From: JAKIVR01 sp035933635
Lineage (GTDB): Archaea; Thermoplasmatota; Thermoplasmata; Lutacidiplasmatales; UBA184
Length of the DNA stretch: 64,000 bases
Reading direction: 5' to 3'
Assembly (NCBI GenBank): GCA_035933635.1
Contig: DASYYY010000022.1
Span: 1-64,000 of the forward strand
A program made the position numbers and the translations under genes. Positions within the stretch are counted from its first letter, which is position 1, and every line of letters starts with the position of its first letter. Positions 33,400 through 41,615 of the stretch are shown in pieces. The notes below the pieces were generated by a model, which had not been told where the DNA came from, made no database searches, and saw only the letters and a program-made list of their open reading frames with translations.

Positions 33400-33837
33400 A
33401 TGGAGGGGGGGATTATTCCGGAGTTTCATTGTTACCGCTGCATCTATAGCTGGACTCCGCGGCGGATCCCGGCCAGGATGTGCCCTCGATGCAAGTCAAA
33501 GCTCTGGGGAGTGCCCAGAGTACGGCCTGTCCAGTTGGGAAACGGACTCGGGGTCCGGGAGGTCCTGGGCGCGAAGCGAGGCAAGGTGCTGTCGCTGCTG
33601 AAGAAGTATGGCGCGAAGGAAGTCCGCGTCTTCGGCTCGGTTCGACGGAGGGAGGCAACGAGTGAGAGCGACCTGGATCTTCTGGTAGACAACCTACCCG
33701 GAACGTCGATCCTTGACGTCGCCCACCTGAAGGGAGAACTCCGTCGGATTCTCAATCGCCGCGTAGACGTAGTGGAAGTCGCCGATCTCCCGTGGCCAAT
33801 GCGCCCACAGGTCGAGGCCGAGGCAGTCCCGCTTTGA
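33400..33837 (+). CDS. MNT nucleotidyltransferase antitoxin with fused zinc ribbon (copy 2)
   Basis: 145 residues from ATG 33400, picked because it then aligns position by position with copy 1 (nine residues before HCYRC in both). Earlier in-frame starts are GTG 33376 and ATG 33391. Zinc ribbon FHCYRCIYSWTPRR and MCPRCKSKLW; nucleotidyltransferase GSVRRREATSESDLDLLVDN gives GSX10DXD. Its stop overlaps the HEPN start by four bases (TTGA). Predicted to AMPylate and silence the downstream HEPN. Confidence 0.85.
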   Translation: MEGGIIPEFHCYRCIYSWTPRRIPARMCPRCKSKLWGVPRVRPVQLGNGLGVREVLGAKRGKVLSLLKKYGAKEVRVFGSVRRREATSESDLDLLVDNLPGTSILDVAHLKGELRRILNRRVDVVEVADLPWPMRPQVEAEAVPL

Positions 33838-34196
33838 ACGAATCCGAGGCGAGGCTTCGATCGCTGGTAGATAGGATGCTCAGAGAGGCCGCAGCTGCGG
33901 AGCGCTATCTGGCGGGTGGAAAGGCGAGATTCTTTGACATTCGGACACCCGAATTCAGGGATAGCGTGGAACTTCGGGCGTTGCATTTTGTCGAGACTGG
34001 CACGAGGACCGGCCAGTCATTCCGGAAGGCCAACCCGAGCATTCCGTGGGATGATATCGACCAGATCCGGAATGATCTTGTTCACGAATACCCGGAGGTC
34101 AAAGCCGAACGGGTGTGGAAATTTGTCCACGACGATCTGCCCTCGATAGTTGCGAAACTTAAGCGCGCCAGATTTCCAACCGACGCCAACAAGTGA
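33834..34196 (+). CDS. HEPN toxin of MNT-HEPN pair (copy 2)
   Basis: 120 residues starting at TTG 33834. Canonical RX4HXY: IRNDLVHEYPEV. Helices ARLRSLVDRMLREAAAAERYL, ALHFVETGTRTGQSFRKANPSIPWDDI and ERVWKFVHDDLPSIVAKLKRA follow the copy 1 order. Predicted RNase toxin inactivated by AMPylation of the motif Tyr. Confidence 0.85.
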   Translation: MNESEARLRSLVDRMLREAAAAERYLAGGKARFFDIRTPEFRDSVELRALHFVETGTRTGQSFRKANPSIPWDDIDQIRNDLVHEYPEVKAERVWKFVHDDLPSIVAKLKRARFPTDANK

Positions 34197-34303
34197 TGCT
34201 GGTCCGGCCCGGCCGAGTCGCTTGAGTTTGGGCGAGGGGCGCTGGGCCTGAGCTATATGCCATCGACGGATTCGAAGCCCTCAAGCCTCGTGAAGTTGTA
34301 GCA

Positions 34304-34747
34304 ATGAAGGATATTCGAACGATTCTCTCGACTTTGTGGATATTTTACGTACTGAACAGCGCATACGGCGACATCACAACGCTGTACACTAGCGTCTACT
34401 TGCACCCCGCGTCGTCGATCACCTACTCGCCGACGTTCATCCTGTTCGGGGCAATAATCGTTGAACCGGCGATCGTAATGATCGTTCTATCACGCGTCTT
34501 GGCGAATCCCACGAATCGGTGGGCGAATCTCATCGTGGCCGGGCTTCTAACGATCGTCAACGTCGCGACGCTATTCGTCGGTATACCGACGCCCGCCTAC
34601 GCGTTCATTACGGGAGTCATGATCGCCGCGGGAATCGCGATCATTCTGTCGGCCTGGAGATGGGTCGAACCGGCCGCCCCGCCTCTCGACCCGGCGCCCG
34701 GCAATCCTGCCACGACGTTCGCTAAGCCAATAGACGCCCTGGTCTGA
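34304..34747 (+). CDS. Four-TM membrane protein (DUF6326-like)
   Basis: 147 residues with four hydrophobic spans at about 5-22, 45-66, 75-93 and 103-120. The opening ILSTLWIFYVLNSAYGDITTLY and the EPAIVMIVLSRVLANPTNRWANLI segment match DUF6326 proteins, small bacterial/archaeal membrane proteins of unknown role. A proline-rich tail ends the protein. It stands alone. Confidence 0.75.
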   Translation: MKDIRTILSTLWIFYVLNSAYGDITTLYTSVYLHPASSITYSPTFILFGAIIVEPAIVMIVLSRVLANPTNRWANLIVAGLLTIVNVATLFVGIPTPAYAFITGVMIAAGIAIILSAWRWVEPAAPPLDPAPGNPATTFAKPIDALV

Positions 34748-35254
34748 GGCGAAGGCCGCTCAGGCTCACATCGGAGGGACGGTCGGGGCGAGGGTGGGAT
34801 ATTCCCACCAGTCCCTCGGCATGTTCCGAATCGGTCCGCCCTCCTCGTCCATGGTTGCATCGTGGCGACCGCGCGGGCGCGAGCCCAAGAACCTCCGAGG
34901 GGTGCTGATCAAACTCCGGAAGCGGTAGCTCAACTCCTTCGCGCGACGGGCAACCAGCGGTGTTCCGGCCCAACGCTGCTGTCTGTGCAATACGCCTTTC
35001 ACCCAACCGGGTGGATCCGAGCGGCCATTCGCCCGGCAGGTCGGCCGTAGCAATTGGGGCGTTCAACGCGCCCCCGGTTCCGCTGACGCCAGACCACATC
35101 GCTCTTCGAGGGGTTCACGGCCCGATCTTTCCTCCACTCCCTTCGCGTTGTCCCAGTTACTCTTCGGATATTGGGAGGCCCACGTTGGGGCAGATGGGAT
35201 GCGTAATCTTCGTTCGGCCGCCTTATTCGCGCCCGCGCCCACTATCCAACTCGC
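34748..35254. other. 500-base gap with one degenerate palindrome
   Basis: Open frames here are composition shadows. GTGCAA-TACGCC-TTTCAC at 34985-35002 has one mismatch to the dispersed family. CCTTATTCGC near 35219-35228 may be the promoter of the phosphoesterase gene. Confidence 0.4.
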
Positions 35255-37447
35255 ATGTCGCGTCGGCGAGCTTCCCGACGTCTGGCCGGAGCCGCACTTC
35301 TCGCCGCCGCGCTGATGATGGCGGTCGCCACGGCGGGCGCGCTCGCCGCGACGACCCCTACGAACGCGAGCAGTAGTGTTCCGCGCTACGACCACGTCTT
35401 CCTCATCATCCTCGAGAACAACGGCTACAACCAGATCATCGGCAACAGCTACGCTCCGGTCCTCAACGGGCTCGCGCACGCCTACGGGCTCGCGACGAAC
35501 TACCACGGCGTCGCGGACCCGAGCGAGCCGAACTACGTCGCAATGCTGGGGGGAAGCGCCTTTGGCATCACCAACGACAATCCCTACTGGTATCCCGGGA
35601 ACACCGTCAACAGCGCGAATCTGATGTCCCAGTTGAACGCCCACAACGAGACGTGGACCGGATACTACCAGGGGATGCCCTACGCGGGGTACCGCGGCTA
35701 CTGCTACCCCGACAAGTGCAACGGGATCCCCGACGCCGACACCCAATACGTCTCGAAGCACAACGGCGTCGTCAACTTCGCGAACCTGCAGACGCCCTCC
35801 GAGTTCGCCAACATGAAGCCGCTCGGACAGCTTTCGAACGACCTCGCGAACGGCACCCTCGCCAACTTGAGCTACATCGTCCCCGACGAATGCCACGACA
35901 TGCATGGGGCCCCGCCCTGGTGCGTCGATTCAGGAAACACCGGGACGCTCCAGCAGGACTGGCTGATCGCGGAAGGGGACCAGTTCGTCCACGGCGTCGT
36001 CCAGAACATCACCGCCTCCACGACGTGGACCAGCGGCGAGGACGCCATCGTCGTGACCTTCGACGAGGGAAACCAGGCGAGCAGTCGCATCGCCACCATC
36101 GTGATCACGAACCACGGCCCCCGCGGGATGCTCGACTCCACTCGGTACAACCATTACTCCCTGCTCGCCACGCTGGAGAAGGCGTTCGGCGTCGGTTGCC
36201 TCCTCAACAGCTGCCGGGCGAACGTGATGACGCCGCTGTTCTCGATCACCGGCTCGAGCGGAGTTCCGGCGCTCGCGCCCCCGTACGCGTTCCCGACGGG
36301 GCACGACCAGGTCTTCCCCGAGGGATTCGCGAAGAAGGGGGCGGCCGTCTCTTTGGGTGGGGCGGCGAAATGGTCGGTAGTACCGAGCGTCTCTTTCAAC
36401 GCTCAGGACAACGTCCTCGCCGGTGTTTCGGCCGCTTCGGCCAAGGACGCCTGGGCGGTCGGCCAGTTCTACCCGAGCACCGGGGCCGGTGTACTCGCCA
36501 CGTTGGGCGAGCACTTCGACGGGACCCGTTGGACCGCCTACCCCCTGCCTGACGTGGGGGTGGAGGAGAACTCCCTCCTCGGCGTCTCGATGCCCGGGCC
36601 GGGGACGGCGTGGGCGGTGGGCTACTACGTCAGCGGTACGTTCGAACAGCGGGCCCTCGTCGAGCACTTCCACGCAGGTACGTGGTCCGTCGTGCCGAGC
36701 CCGGACCCGAGCTCGACGCACAACATCCTCTACGGCGTGGGTGCGATCACCGACTCCGATGTCTGGGTGGTCGGCGCCGCGACCGACGCCCAAGGGGTCT
36801 GGCAGACGCTCGCCGAGCACTGGAACGGTACGGCATGGTCAGTGGTGACGACGAAGAATCCGGGCCCCAGGGGTGACCAGTTCTACGCCGTCACAGCGGT
36901 GGCCGCGAACGACGTCTACGCGGTCGGCCAAGCCGCGGGGGCCGGGTTCCCCAGCCAGGCATTGATCGAGCACTGGAACGGGACCCGGTGGAGCGTGCTA
37001 ACGAGTCCGTCCGACCCAGCCGCCTCCGCGCTGCCGCTCGGTGTCGCAGCGCAGGGCTCCACACTCGCCATCGTCGGGCAACAGGAGAACGATACCGCCG
37101 GTTACGCGCCATACGTCGCCACGGGTGGGCCGAGGTCCTTCACGCGCGTCGCGATGCCCAGCGCGACCCCATCCGAGAACGACCTGTTCGGTGTAACGAT
37201 GGTGGGGAACGGGTCGATCTGGGCGGTTGGGTGGGCGATCTATAACCCGGCGAACGCAACGCACGTCGCGCTCATCCTACACTACTCGCACGGGGTCTGG
37301 ACCCTCGTGGCGAGCCCCGGCTTCGGGCGGGGCGCGGACAGCGGCCTCTCCGGCATCGCGGCGATTCCCGGCGGCGGCCTCTGGGCGGTCGGGGTGACGG
37401 CCTCCGCGAGCGGAAGCTATCAGACGGTCATCGAATACTATCCGTAA
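35255..37447 (+). CDS. Secreted phosphoesterase (AcpA/phospholipase C family) with propeller-like repeats
   Basis: 730 residues. Signal peptide: SRRRASRR then LAGAALLAAALMMAVATAGALA. Phosphoesterase domain about 45-330: YDHVFLIILENNGYNQIIGN (metal-binding E-N-x-x-Y start), DPSEPNYVAMLGGSAFG, SYIVPDECHDMHG and a TFDEGN plus NHGPRG pair, as in acid phosphatases and phospholipases C. Residues about 370-730 hold six repeats of the type LxGVSAxSxxDAWAVGxY...HWNGTxWSVV, a beta-propeller-like array also seen in secreted soil proteins. Likely scavenges phosphate outside the cell, the propeller binding substrate or surface. Confidence 0.85.
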   Translation: MSRRRASRRLAGAALLAAALMMAVATAGALAATTPTNASSSVPRYDHVFLIILENNGYNQIIGNSYAPVLNGLAHAYGLATNYHGVADPSEPNYVAMLGGSAFGITNDNPYWYPGNTVNSANLMSQLNAHNETWTGYYQGMPYAGYRGYCYPDKCNGIPDADTQYVSKHNGVVNFANLQTPSEFANMKPLGQLSNDLANGTLANLSYIVPDECHDMHGAPPWCVDSGNTGTLQQDWLIAEGDQFVHGVVQNITASTTWTSGEDAIVVTFDEGNQASSRIATIVITNHGPRGMLDSTRYNHYSLLATLEKAFGVGCLLNSCRANVMTPLFSITGSSGVPALAPPYAFPTGHDQVFPEGFAKKGAAVSLGGAAKWSVVPSVSFNAQDNVLAGVSAASAKDAWAVGQFYPSTGAGVLATLGEHFDGTRWTAYPLPDVGVEENSLLGVSMPGPGTAWAVGYYVSGTFEQRALVEHFHAGTWSVVPSPDPSSTHNILYGVGAITDSDVWVVGAATDAQGVWQTLAEHWNGTAWSVVTTKNPGPRGDQFYAVTAVAANDVYAVGQAAGAGFPSQALIEHWNGTRWSVLTSPSDPAASALPLGVAAQGSTLAIVGQQENDTAGYAPYVATGGPRSFTRVAMPSATPSENDLFGVTMVGNGSIWAVGWAIYNPANATHVALILHYSHGVWTLVASPGFGRGADSGLSGIAAIPGGGLWAVGVTASASGSYQTVIEYYP

Positions 37448-37515
37448 CGTACCGTCAAATCGCTCGCAGAAAGAGATCCCCGACCTCGGTCCCCGGACCG
37501 CAGTCGGATTCAAGG

Positions 37516-37533
37516 GTGCAATACCAGTTGCAC
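37516..37533. repeat. GTGCAA-N6-TTGCAC, perfect copy
   Basis: GTGCAA-TACCAG-TTGCAC, 69 bases after the phosphoesterase stop and about 100 before an antitoxin gene. Confidence 0.8.
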
Positions 37534-37634
37534 GCCTCGCAGTGCCTGCCCCCGTTCAGCGCCCCTCTCGTGTCGCCGGGGTGGGCCTCCCGATGATCCA
37601 ATATTGCCGACACGGGTAATCCGTAGCGGCGTTG

Positions 37635-37823
37635 GTGGCTACCACCATTCAGCTCTCCACCGCGAAGCGAGGCCTCCTCAAGTCCCTGGGGAAGAAGGGC
37701 GAAACGGACTACGTCATCAGCCGAAGGCTGCTCACGGTCTGGGGCTACGTTGATTTGATGGAAGGCCAGTGCAAGACCCTGCAGCAAGCAAAGGGCCGGA
37801 GCCGCCTGCAGGATCTCGCGTGA
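37635..37823 (+). CDS. RelB-like/DUF7557-type antitoxin beside a decayed toxin
   Basis: 62 residues from GTG 37635 (TTG 37632 possible). ATTIQLSTAKRGLLKSLGKKGETDYVISRRLL is the familiar strand-helix start of small archaeal antitoxins. The VWGYVDLMEGQCKTLQQ continuation matches their usual second helix. Its stop overlaps GTG 37820, which would have started the toxin. Intact although the toxin is not. Confidence 0.65.
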   Translation: MATTIQLSTAKRGLLKSLGKKGETDYVISRRLLTVWGYVDLMEGQCKTLQQAKGRSRLQDLA

Positions 37824-38075
37824 CCGACGGGATCCATTCTCTACCGTCACCGCGCACGAGTTCTCTGACCGAGAGGCGAGGAGTCGAGACCGGATCCGCA
37901 GGGTACTGCAGAACATCTCGACAAGTGGTCCGGGGGACGATCGGCGGTTCAAGGGCGTTGGAAACAGACCTGACCTCTGCAGATCGAGCGGTGGAGACTA
38001 TCGACTGGTTTTCGATAGGGTCCCGACCCAGGTCCGAGTGACCAGGATCTTCCATCCCGGACAGGGTTACGATCG
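37820..38075 (+). pseudogene. RelE-type toxin, frameshifted and without its stop
   Basis: GTG 37820 overlaps the antitoxin stop as an intact toxin start would, but that frame soon loses sense. From about 37840 another frame reads a clear RelE core: TAHEFSDREARSRDRIRRVL, DDRRFKGVGNRPDL, GGDYRLVFDRVPTQVRVTRI and FHPGQGYDR. That frame has no start codon of its own and runs through the expected stop into unrelated sequence to 38337. One frameshift near 37835-37850 and a lost terminator explain it. The end given is the end of recognisable homology. Confidence 0.7.
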
Positions 38076-38258
38076 ACCCTCGGAGTCCAGTTCCTCGATG
38101 GAAACCGAGGGTGCAGGAACCGTGGTTCCGTACCCCTACGGCAGAACTCAGATCGAATCTCGGTATCGACAGCCACCCTTCCATTCGGGCCGACGAAGGG
38201 GCCACCAAACGTGCTCCCCCGCCTTCCGTGCCCGAGGTCAATCGGATTGCTCTTGGGC
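38076..38258. other. Short gap after the toxin remnant
   Basis: Only the run-on frame of the broken toxin; nothing else seen. Confidence 0.3.
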
Positions 38259-38663
38259 TCACTCCACGAGGATCACCGAAAGGCCCATGGATTCGCTTGA
38301 GCGGGCCAGTAGGCGATCACCTGTCATCAGGGTGTGACCGGCGGCTATCGCTTGACCCGCTATCATGACATCCGGAGCGCTCGGCGACCTGCCCAAGCGA
38401 CGAAGGTCAGCACGCAGCTCACCTGCGGCCCTGGCGGCGTCGAGGGTGAACTCCTCTAGCGGTAGCCGGCGGAACAGAGCCTCCAGCCGGGCACGCTCAG
38501 CTCGGGACTTGGTGTACTCGACACCGGACAGCGCTTCGAATGCTGCGACGGTACTCAGCACGGGGACCAGTCCCTTCTCTTCGTGCGAAGCGATCGCAGT
38601 TCTTACTCGCGGATTATCCGCGAGCAGTTCGATGAGCGTGCTAGTGTCGAGCGTAAGCCCCAT
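38259..38663 (-). CDS. VapC PIN-domain RNase toxin (second intact copy)
   Basis: 134 residues. Catalytic acids are visible: D6 in MGLTLDTSTLIELL, Glu in AAFEALSGV, Asp in SAPDVMIAGQAI and Asp in TLMTGDRLLA. Intact PIN fold. It overlaps the end of the vapB gene by 23 bases. An RNase toxin expected to target tRNA or rRNA. Confidence 0.88.
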   Translation of the reverse strand: MGLTLDTSTLIELLADNPRVRTAIASHEEKGLVPVLSTVAAFEALSGVEYTKSRAERARLEALFRRLPLEEFTLDAARAAGELRADLRRLGRSPSAPDVMIAGQAIAAGHTLMTGDRLLARSSESMGLSVILVE

Positions 38664-38907
38664 CGGACCTCCTCGACTGCTTTCGTGATCTCGACTCGCC
38701 GCGTTTTTCCAGCTCTCGCATCACCCCGATGACCTCGCGCACGCCCTTTGCATCGCTCTTGCTTAGGAACCCGCTCAACGATAGAAACGTGGGTCGATCC
38801 CTTGCTAGTACCCTGTTTACAACCTCCGAGAAGCTCTCACCGGGTCGCTTGGCTGCCTTCAAACGAACGTATGCCCCTTCCTCGAGTGACACGGTCCGGC
38901 TTGCCAT
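38641..38907 (-). CDS. VapB-type antitoxin (second intact copy)
   Basis: 88 residues: ASRTVSLEEGAYVRLKAAKRPGESFSEVVNRVLAR is the archaeal VapB (DUF217-like) N-terminus, the same family as the 1.2-kb gene, then a helix and a basic C-terminus. The start at ATG 38907 lies about 28 bases from the centre of a TATATAAT box (38931-38940), so the message is probably leaderless. Confidence 0.82.
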   Translation of the reverse strand: MASRTVSLEEGAYVRLKAAKRPGESFSEVVNRVLARDRPTFLSLSGFLSKSDAKGVREVIGVMRELEKRGESRSRKQSRRSDGAYARH

Positions 38908-38930
38908 CTACTACACATCAATCTCTACAC

Positions 38931-38940
38931 ATATATAATT
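38931..38940 (-). promoter_or_regulatory. TATA box of vapBC (second copy)
   Basis: AATTATATAT on the minus strand, about 28 bases before the vapB ATG at 38907; the cleanest TATA box in the window. Confidence 0.65.
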
Positions 38941-39052
38941 GCTCAAACCTCCGATAGACGGACCGTCCCGAGCCGCAGGCTAAGTTGGATTCAGTCAAGC
39001 GTCGTCGAATTGCGAGCGCTACTTCCTGGGGTCTCAACCATGCCGGTCTTGC

Positions 39053-39070
39053 GTGCAATACCCATTGCAC
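39053..39070. repeat. GTGCAA-N6-TTGCAC, perfect copy
   Basis: GTGCAA-TACCCA-TTGCAC, between the vapB start (38907) and the stop of the CorA-like gene (39114). Confidence 0.8.
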
Positions 39071-39113
39071 CCAACGACGAGCTGCGCGTGCGAATGGTAA
39101 CGAGCGAGAGCCC

Positions 39114-40079
39114 TCAGGGGGACTGCCGGATCGCCGAGGCGTCGCCATCAACGTCCCGAGCTTGGACTTCCGGAAGGTCTGAGAGCCCCTCCTGGGTCCT
39201 CCCCTCGAAGGCGGGGAGTCCACGGAACGTCTTCCACACCCAAGGTCGCGAAAAGACCACTACGATCGGGACCACGGCGAGCACAATCAGAATCAAGTCA
39301 ACCCAGAGTCCTGGGACCCATCCGGCGCTCGGCATCCCGAGAATCGTCGCCCCGGTATTGGGAATCAGGACCACGACGCTGATGAGGGCGAGCACCAGGG
39401 CGATGTACGCGACCCCCAGCATTCGGAGGTTGGAGGTGTTGGCGAGGGCCGCGATCCGGTTCGATACCTCACCCAATCGATTCGCAGCGGCCGCCAGCTC
39501 GTTGGCCTCAACCGAATTACGAATCGCTACCAAATCGCGGACGACCTGTGCTAGACCCGTGGAGAGCTCGTCGAGGTGAGCAACCTCGCCACGGATAGAC
39601 GGAAGGAACGTCGCAAGACCTGGGAACTTCGATCCGAGCGCACCATCCAGCTCTGCCACGAGAGTCTCCAGCCGGACAACCTCCCTCCGGACTCGCGCCA
39701 GGGAACGAAGCATGGAGCCGAGGAGTGGCAACGGAGCCGGATCCGGCTTTTCTTCGACCGCGTCGAGACGGCCGGCGAGATCTTCGAGCCGCTCGATGTA
39801 GGAGCGATAGGCCGCTTGCACGAGGTCCACGAGCGCGATCGTGGCCGCGGGCGCCGTCGAGCCCTCGGTCGTGAGACTCCGTTGGAGCTCGGGTCCGAGG
39901 GGGCGGATCCCCTTCGTGTCGATCCAGATGCCGTGCCATGTTGCCGCGCCCTTGGGATCCAAGGTCGCGAGTGAAACGAGGGTCGAAGACGCCGAGCGCA
40001 AGACAGGTCGTCGGGATGCGTCGAGGTTCGGTTGACCGACCGCCGAACTCGCCTCGGCGAGCGTCGAGATTTCGGACAC
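39114..40079 (-). CDS. CorA-like two-TM membrane protein
   Basis: 321 residues: a soluble N-terminal 80 residues, a long helical region (about 80-210; LVQAAYRSYIERLEDLAGRLDAVE, LARVRREVVRLETLV, IRGEVAHLDELSTGLAQVVRDLVAIRNSVEANELAAAANRLGEVSNRIAALA) and two TM helices near the end (YIALVLALISVVVLIP and LWVDLILIVLAVVPIVVVF). This helical stalk plus two C-terminal TMs is the CorA Mg2+/divalent channel plan. The diagnostic G-M-N loop is not seen; the inter-helix loop reads ATILGMPSAG, so transport of Mg is unproven. Confidence 0.6.
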   Translation of the reverse strand: MSEISTLAEASSAVGQPNLDASRRPVLRSASSTLVSLATLDPKGAATWHGIWIDTKGIRPLGPELQRSLTTEGSTAPAATIALVDLVQAAYRSYIERLEDLAGRLDAVEEKPDPAPLPLLGSMLRSLARVRREVVRLETLVAELDGALGSKFPGLATFLPSIRGEVAHLDELSTGLAQVVRDLVAIRNSVEANELAAAANRLGEVSNRIAALANTSNLRMLGVAYIALVLALISVVVLIPNTGATILGMPSAGWVPGLWVDLILIVLAVVPIVVVFSRPWVWKTFRGLPAFEGRTQEGLSDLPEVQARDVDGDASAIRQSP

Positions 40080-40345
40080 GACGATGAATCAACTCCCGCT
40101 GGCGTTGGAACCATTCTGCGGGGGTCAGAGGATAATCGTTTGCGCCGAGCGGAACTTCGAAGCCCGCGCACCCATCGGCAACGACGCCGCGAGTGCCGTC
40201 CCCGAGCTCTAGATCCGCCGGACGGAGCTTCGCCCGGTTGGCGGCCTGCCGATCAAGAAGGAGACCAATCGCCTTAGGGCCACTCGCGCTCCGCGAGGAA
40301 GCGGTGTTCGACCCATCTGCCGGCGTTCCCGGGGTCCCCTCGGGG

Positions 40346-40549
40346 ATGGTCAATCACGTAATCGCAATCCTCGAGTCGGTTCCGGGACCAATTCGCCGAC
40401 GGAAGATTCTGGAAACCCTCGAAGGCCAGGGTCACCGCATCTCCCTGGCGGGATTGAACCGGGTGCTTCAACATTGCAAAGAGCGAGGTTGGACCCAGGA
40501 GACCCCGGAGGGGGTTCGACTTTCGCGAGACCACCCCCAAGCACGGTAG
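40346..40549 (+). CDS. Small winged-helix-like protein
   Basis: 67 residues from ATG 40346: VNHVIAILESVPGPIRRRKILETLEGQGHRISLAGLNRVLQHC and then ERGWTQETPEGVRLS. Two helices, a turn and a recognition-type helix (SLAGLNRVLQHC) followed by a wing (TPEGVRL) suggest a wHTH DNA-binding domain. The frame is open upstream to 40193, but that part is Arg/Ser-rich. Tentative. Confidence 0.4.
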   Translation: MVNHVIAILESVPGPIRRRKILETLEGQGHRISLAGLNRVLQHCKERGWTQETPEGVRLSRDHPQAR

Positions 40550-40628
40550 CTTCAAGTCGGAAACGAGGCATTCTTCGGGCGGAGCCGGACTTCGCGATCA
40601 GCCAATCCGGGATTCGTTCGGACTCAAA

Positions 40629-40645
40629 GTGCAAGTGGATTGCAC
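40629..40645. repeat. GTGCAA-N5-TTGCAC, perfect arms
   Basis: GTGCAA-GTGGA-TTGCAC; arms perfect but spacer one base shorter than the rest. Between the small wHTH gene and the DUF1330 gene. Confidence 0.7.
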
Positions 40646-40706
40646 AGCGTCGATCCGGCGACCATTCCAGCATCGTCGCTTTACGGCGAAGCCTGTTGTT
40701 CCCCCA

Positions 40707-41000
40707 ATGACGGCCTACACGATATTGGATATCGACTGGCACGACGAAGTCAAGGCGGCCGAATATCGCAAGATCCTCGGCCCGTCAGTTGAGAAGTTCG
40801 GGGGCAAGACCTTGGTCGCAAACTCCCCCCTTGTCCTCGACGGGGACTGGAGTCCTCGCCGAATCGCCGTCATGGAGTTTCCCTCGATGGAAGCGCTCCA
40901 ATCGTGGTATCGGTCGCCTGATCACGCACCGGCGCTTCAGCTTCGTCGCGCTGGTGCCAAGAGCGCGATGATCGCGGTAGAGCGTCCGACACCTCCCTAA
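40707..41000 (+). CDS. DUF1330 family protein
   Basis: 97 residues from ATG 40707: TAYTILDIDWHDEVKAAEYRKI, then VEKFGGKTLVANSPLVLDGDWSPRRIAVMEFPSMEALQSWYRSPDHAPA, a textbook dimeric alpha/beta-barrel DUF1330 with its ERxVV-like strand and W-Y-x-S-P-x-Y/H turn. Function unknown; related to ABM/EthD oxygenase folds. Confidence 0.85.
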   Translation: MTAYTILDIDWHDEVKAAEYRKILGPSVEKFGGKTLVANSPLVLDGDWSPRRIAVMEFPSMEALQSWYRSPDHAPALQLRRAGAKSAMIAVERPTPP

Positions 41001-41142
41001 TCCCCTGGGGGTCGGTCGGGGCCGACGCCCGAAGGTGTTGGCCGGCTGAGGGGCAATCAGGGCTAGACCGCCATTGCTCCGGCCGTGCGGTCCGGAGAGC
41101 CTCGGGCATCGGGCCGCCTCCGATTCCGAGGGGTGGCTGCGG

Positions 41143-41162
41143 ACCCCCCCTTGGAGGGGGGT
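41143..41162. terminator. GC hairpin in a convergent gap
   Basis: ACCCCCC and GGGGGGT pair as a seven-base stem with a six-base loop, between the ends of the DUF1330 (plus) and SRPBCC (minus) genes; could stop transcription from both sides. No T-tract, so weak by archaeal standards. Confidence 0.35.
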
Positions 41163-41180
41163 ACAGGGGCGGACGGCGAT

Positions 41181-41615
41181 CTACTTTTTCGCCGTGAAGG
41201 CGCGGAGCCCTTCGATGTCTTCCTTGAAGACCTTCTCGTTGTTCGCGAGAACGGCCCTTTCGAGCTCGGCGGCGGGGATGACGTGGGAGGCGTACTCCCC
41301 TACGACTGTGACCTCGGTCTTACTCCCCTTCGGAGTGTAGTAGTTGTAGAACTTGGATCCGGCCAGTGGCCCTTCGAGCGGCTCGACGCTGAATCCCACC
41401 GGAGGAAGGAAAGTCAGGCGGTTCGCACTCTTCTCCCACTTTCCGTTCACTTCCTGCTCCCAGGACAGTTCAATCATGTTCGGCGCCAGCTCCTTACGAG
41501 AGATGTTGCGACGGCCCTTGTGGGACTGACCGTGATCCTGCTGAGACTGGAGATAATTCCACACGACGTCGATCGGCGCGTCGAAGACGCTCCCCTCATC
41601 CTTCACGTGCACCAT
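41181..41615 (-). CDS. SRPBCC-superfamily protein
   Basis: 144 residues: VHVKDEGSVFDAPIDVVWNYL, ELSWEQEVNGKWEKSANRLTF, a middle strand VVGEYAS and a long C-terminal helix (AELERAVLANNEKVFKEDIEGLRAF). Related in style to the 42.5-kb gene (DSTALYDAPIDDLWEFM start), so the two are likely paralogues. Ligand unknown. Confidence 0.7.
   Translation of the reverse strand: MVHVKDEGSVFDAPIDVVWNYLQSQQDHGQSHKGRRNISRKELAPNMIELSWEQEVNGKWEKSANRLTFLPPVGFSVEPLEGPLAGSKFYNYYTPKGSKTEVTVVGEYASHVIPAAELERAVLANNEKVFKEDIEGLRAFTAKK

Noticed and set aside
39517..40353. 278-residue frame overlapping the CorA-like gene
   Set aside because: Arg/Pro/Ser-rich reading in another frame of the same DNA; the CorA-like frame has the helical stalk and TM helices.
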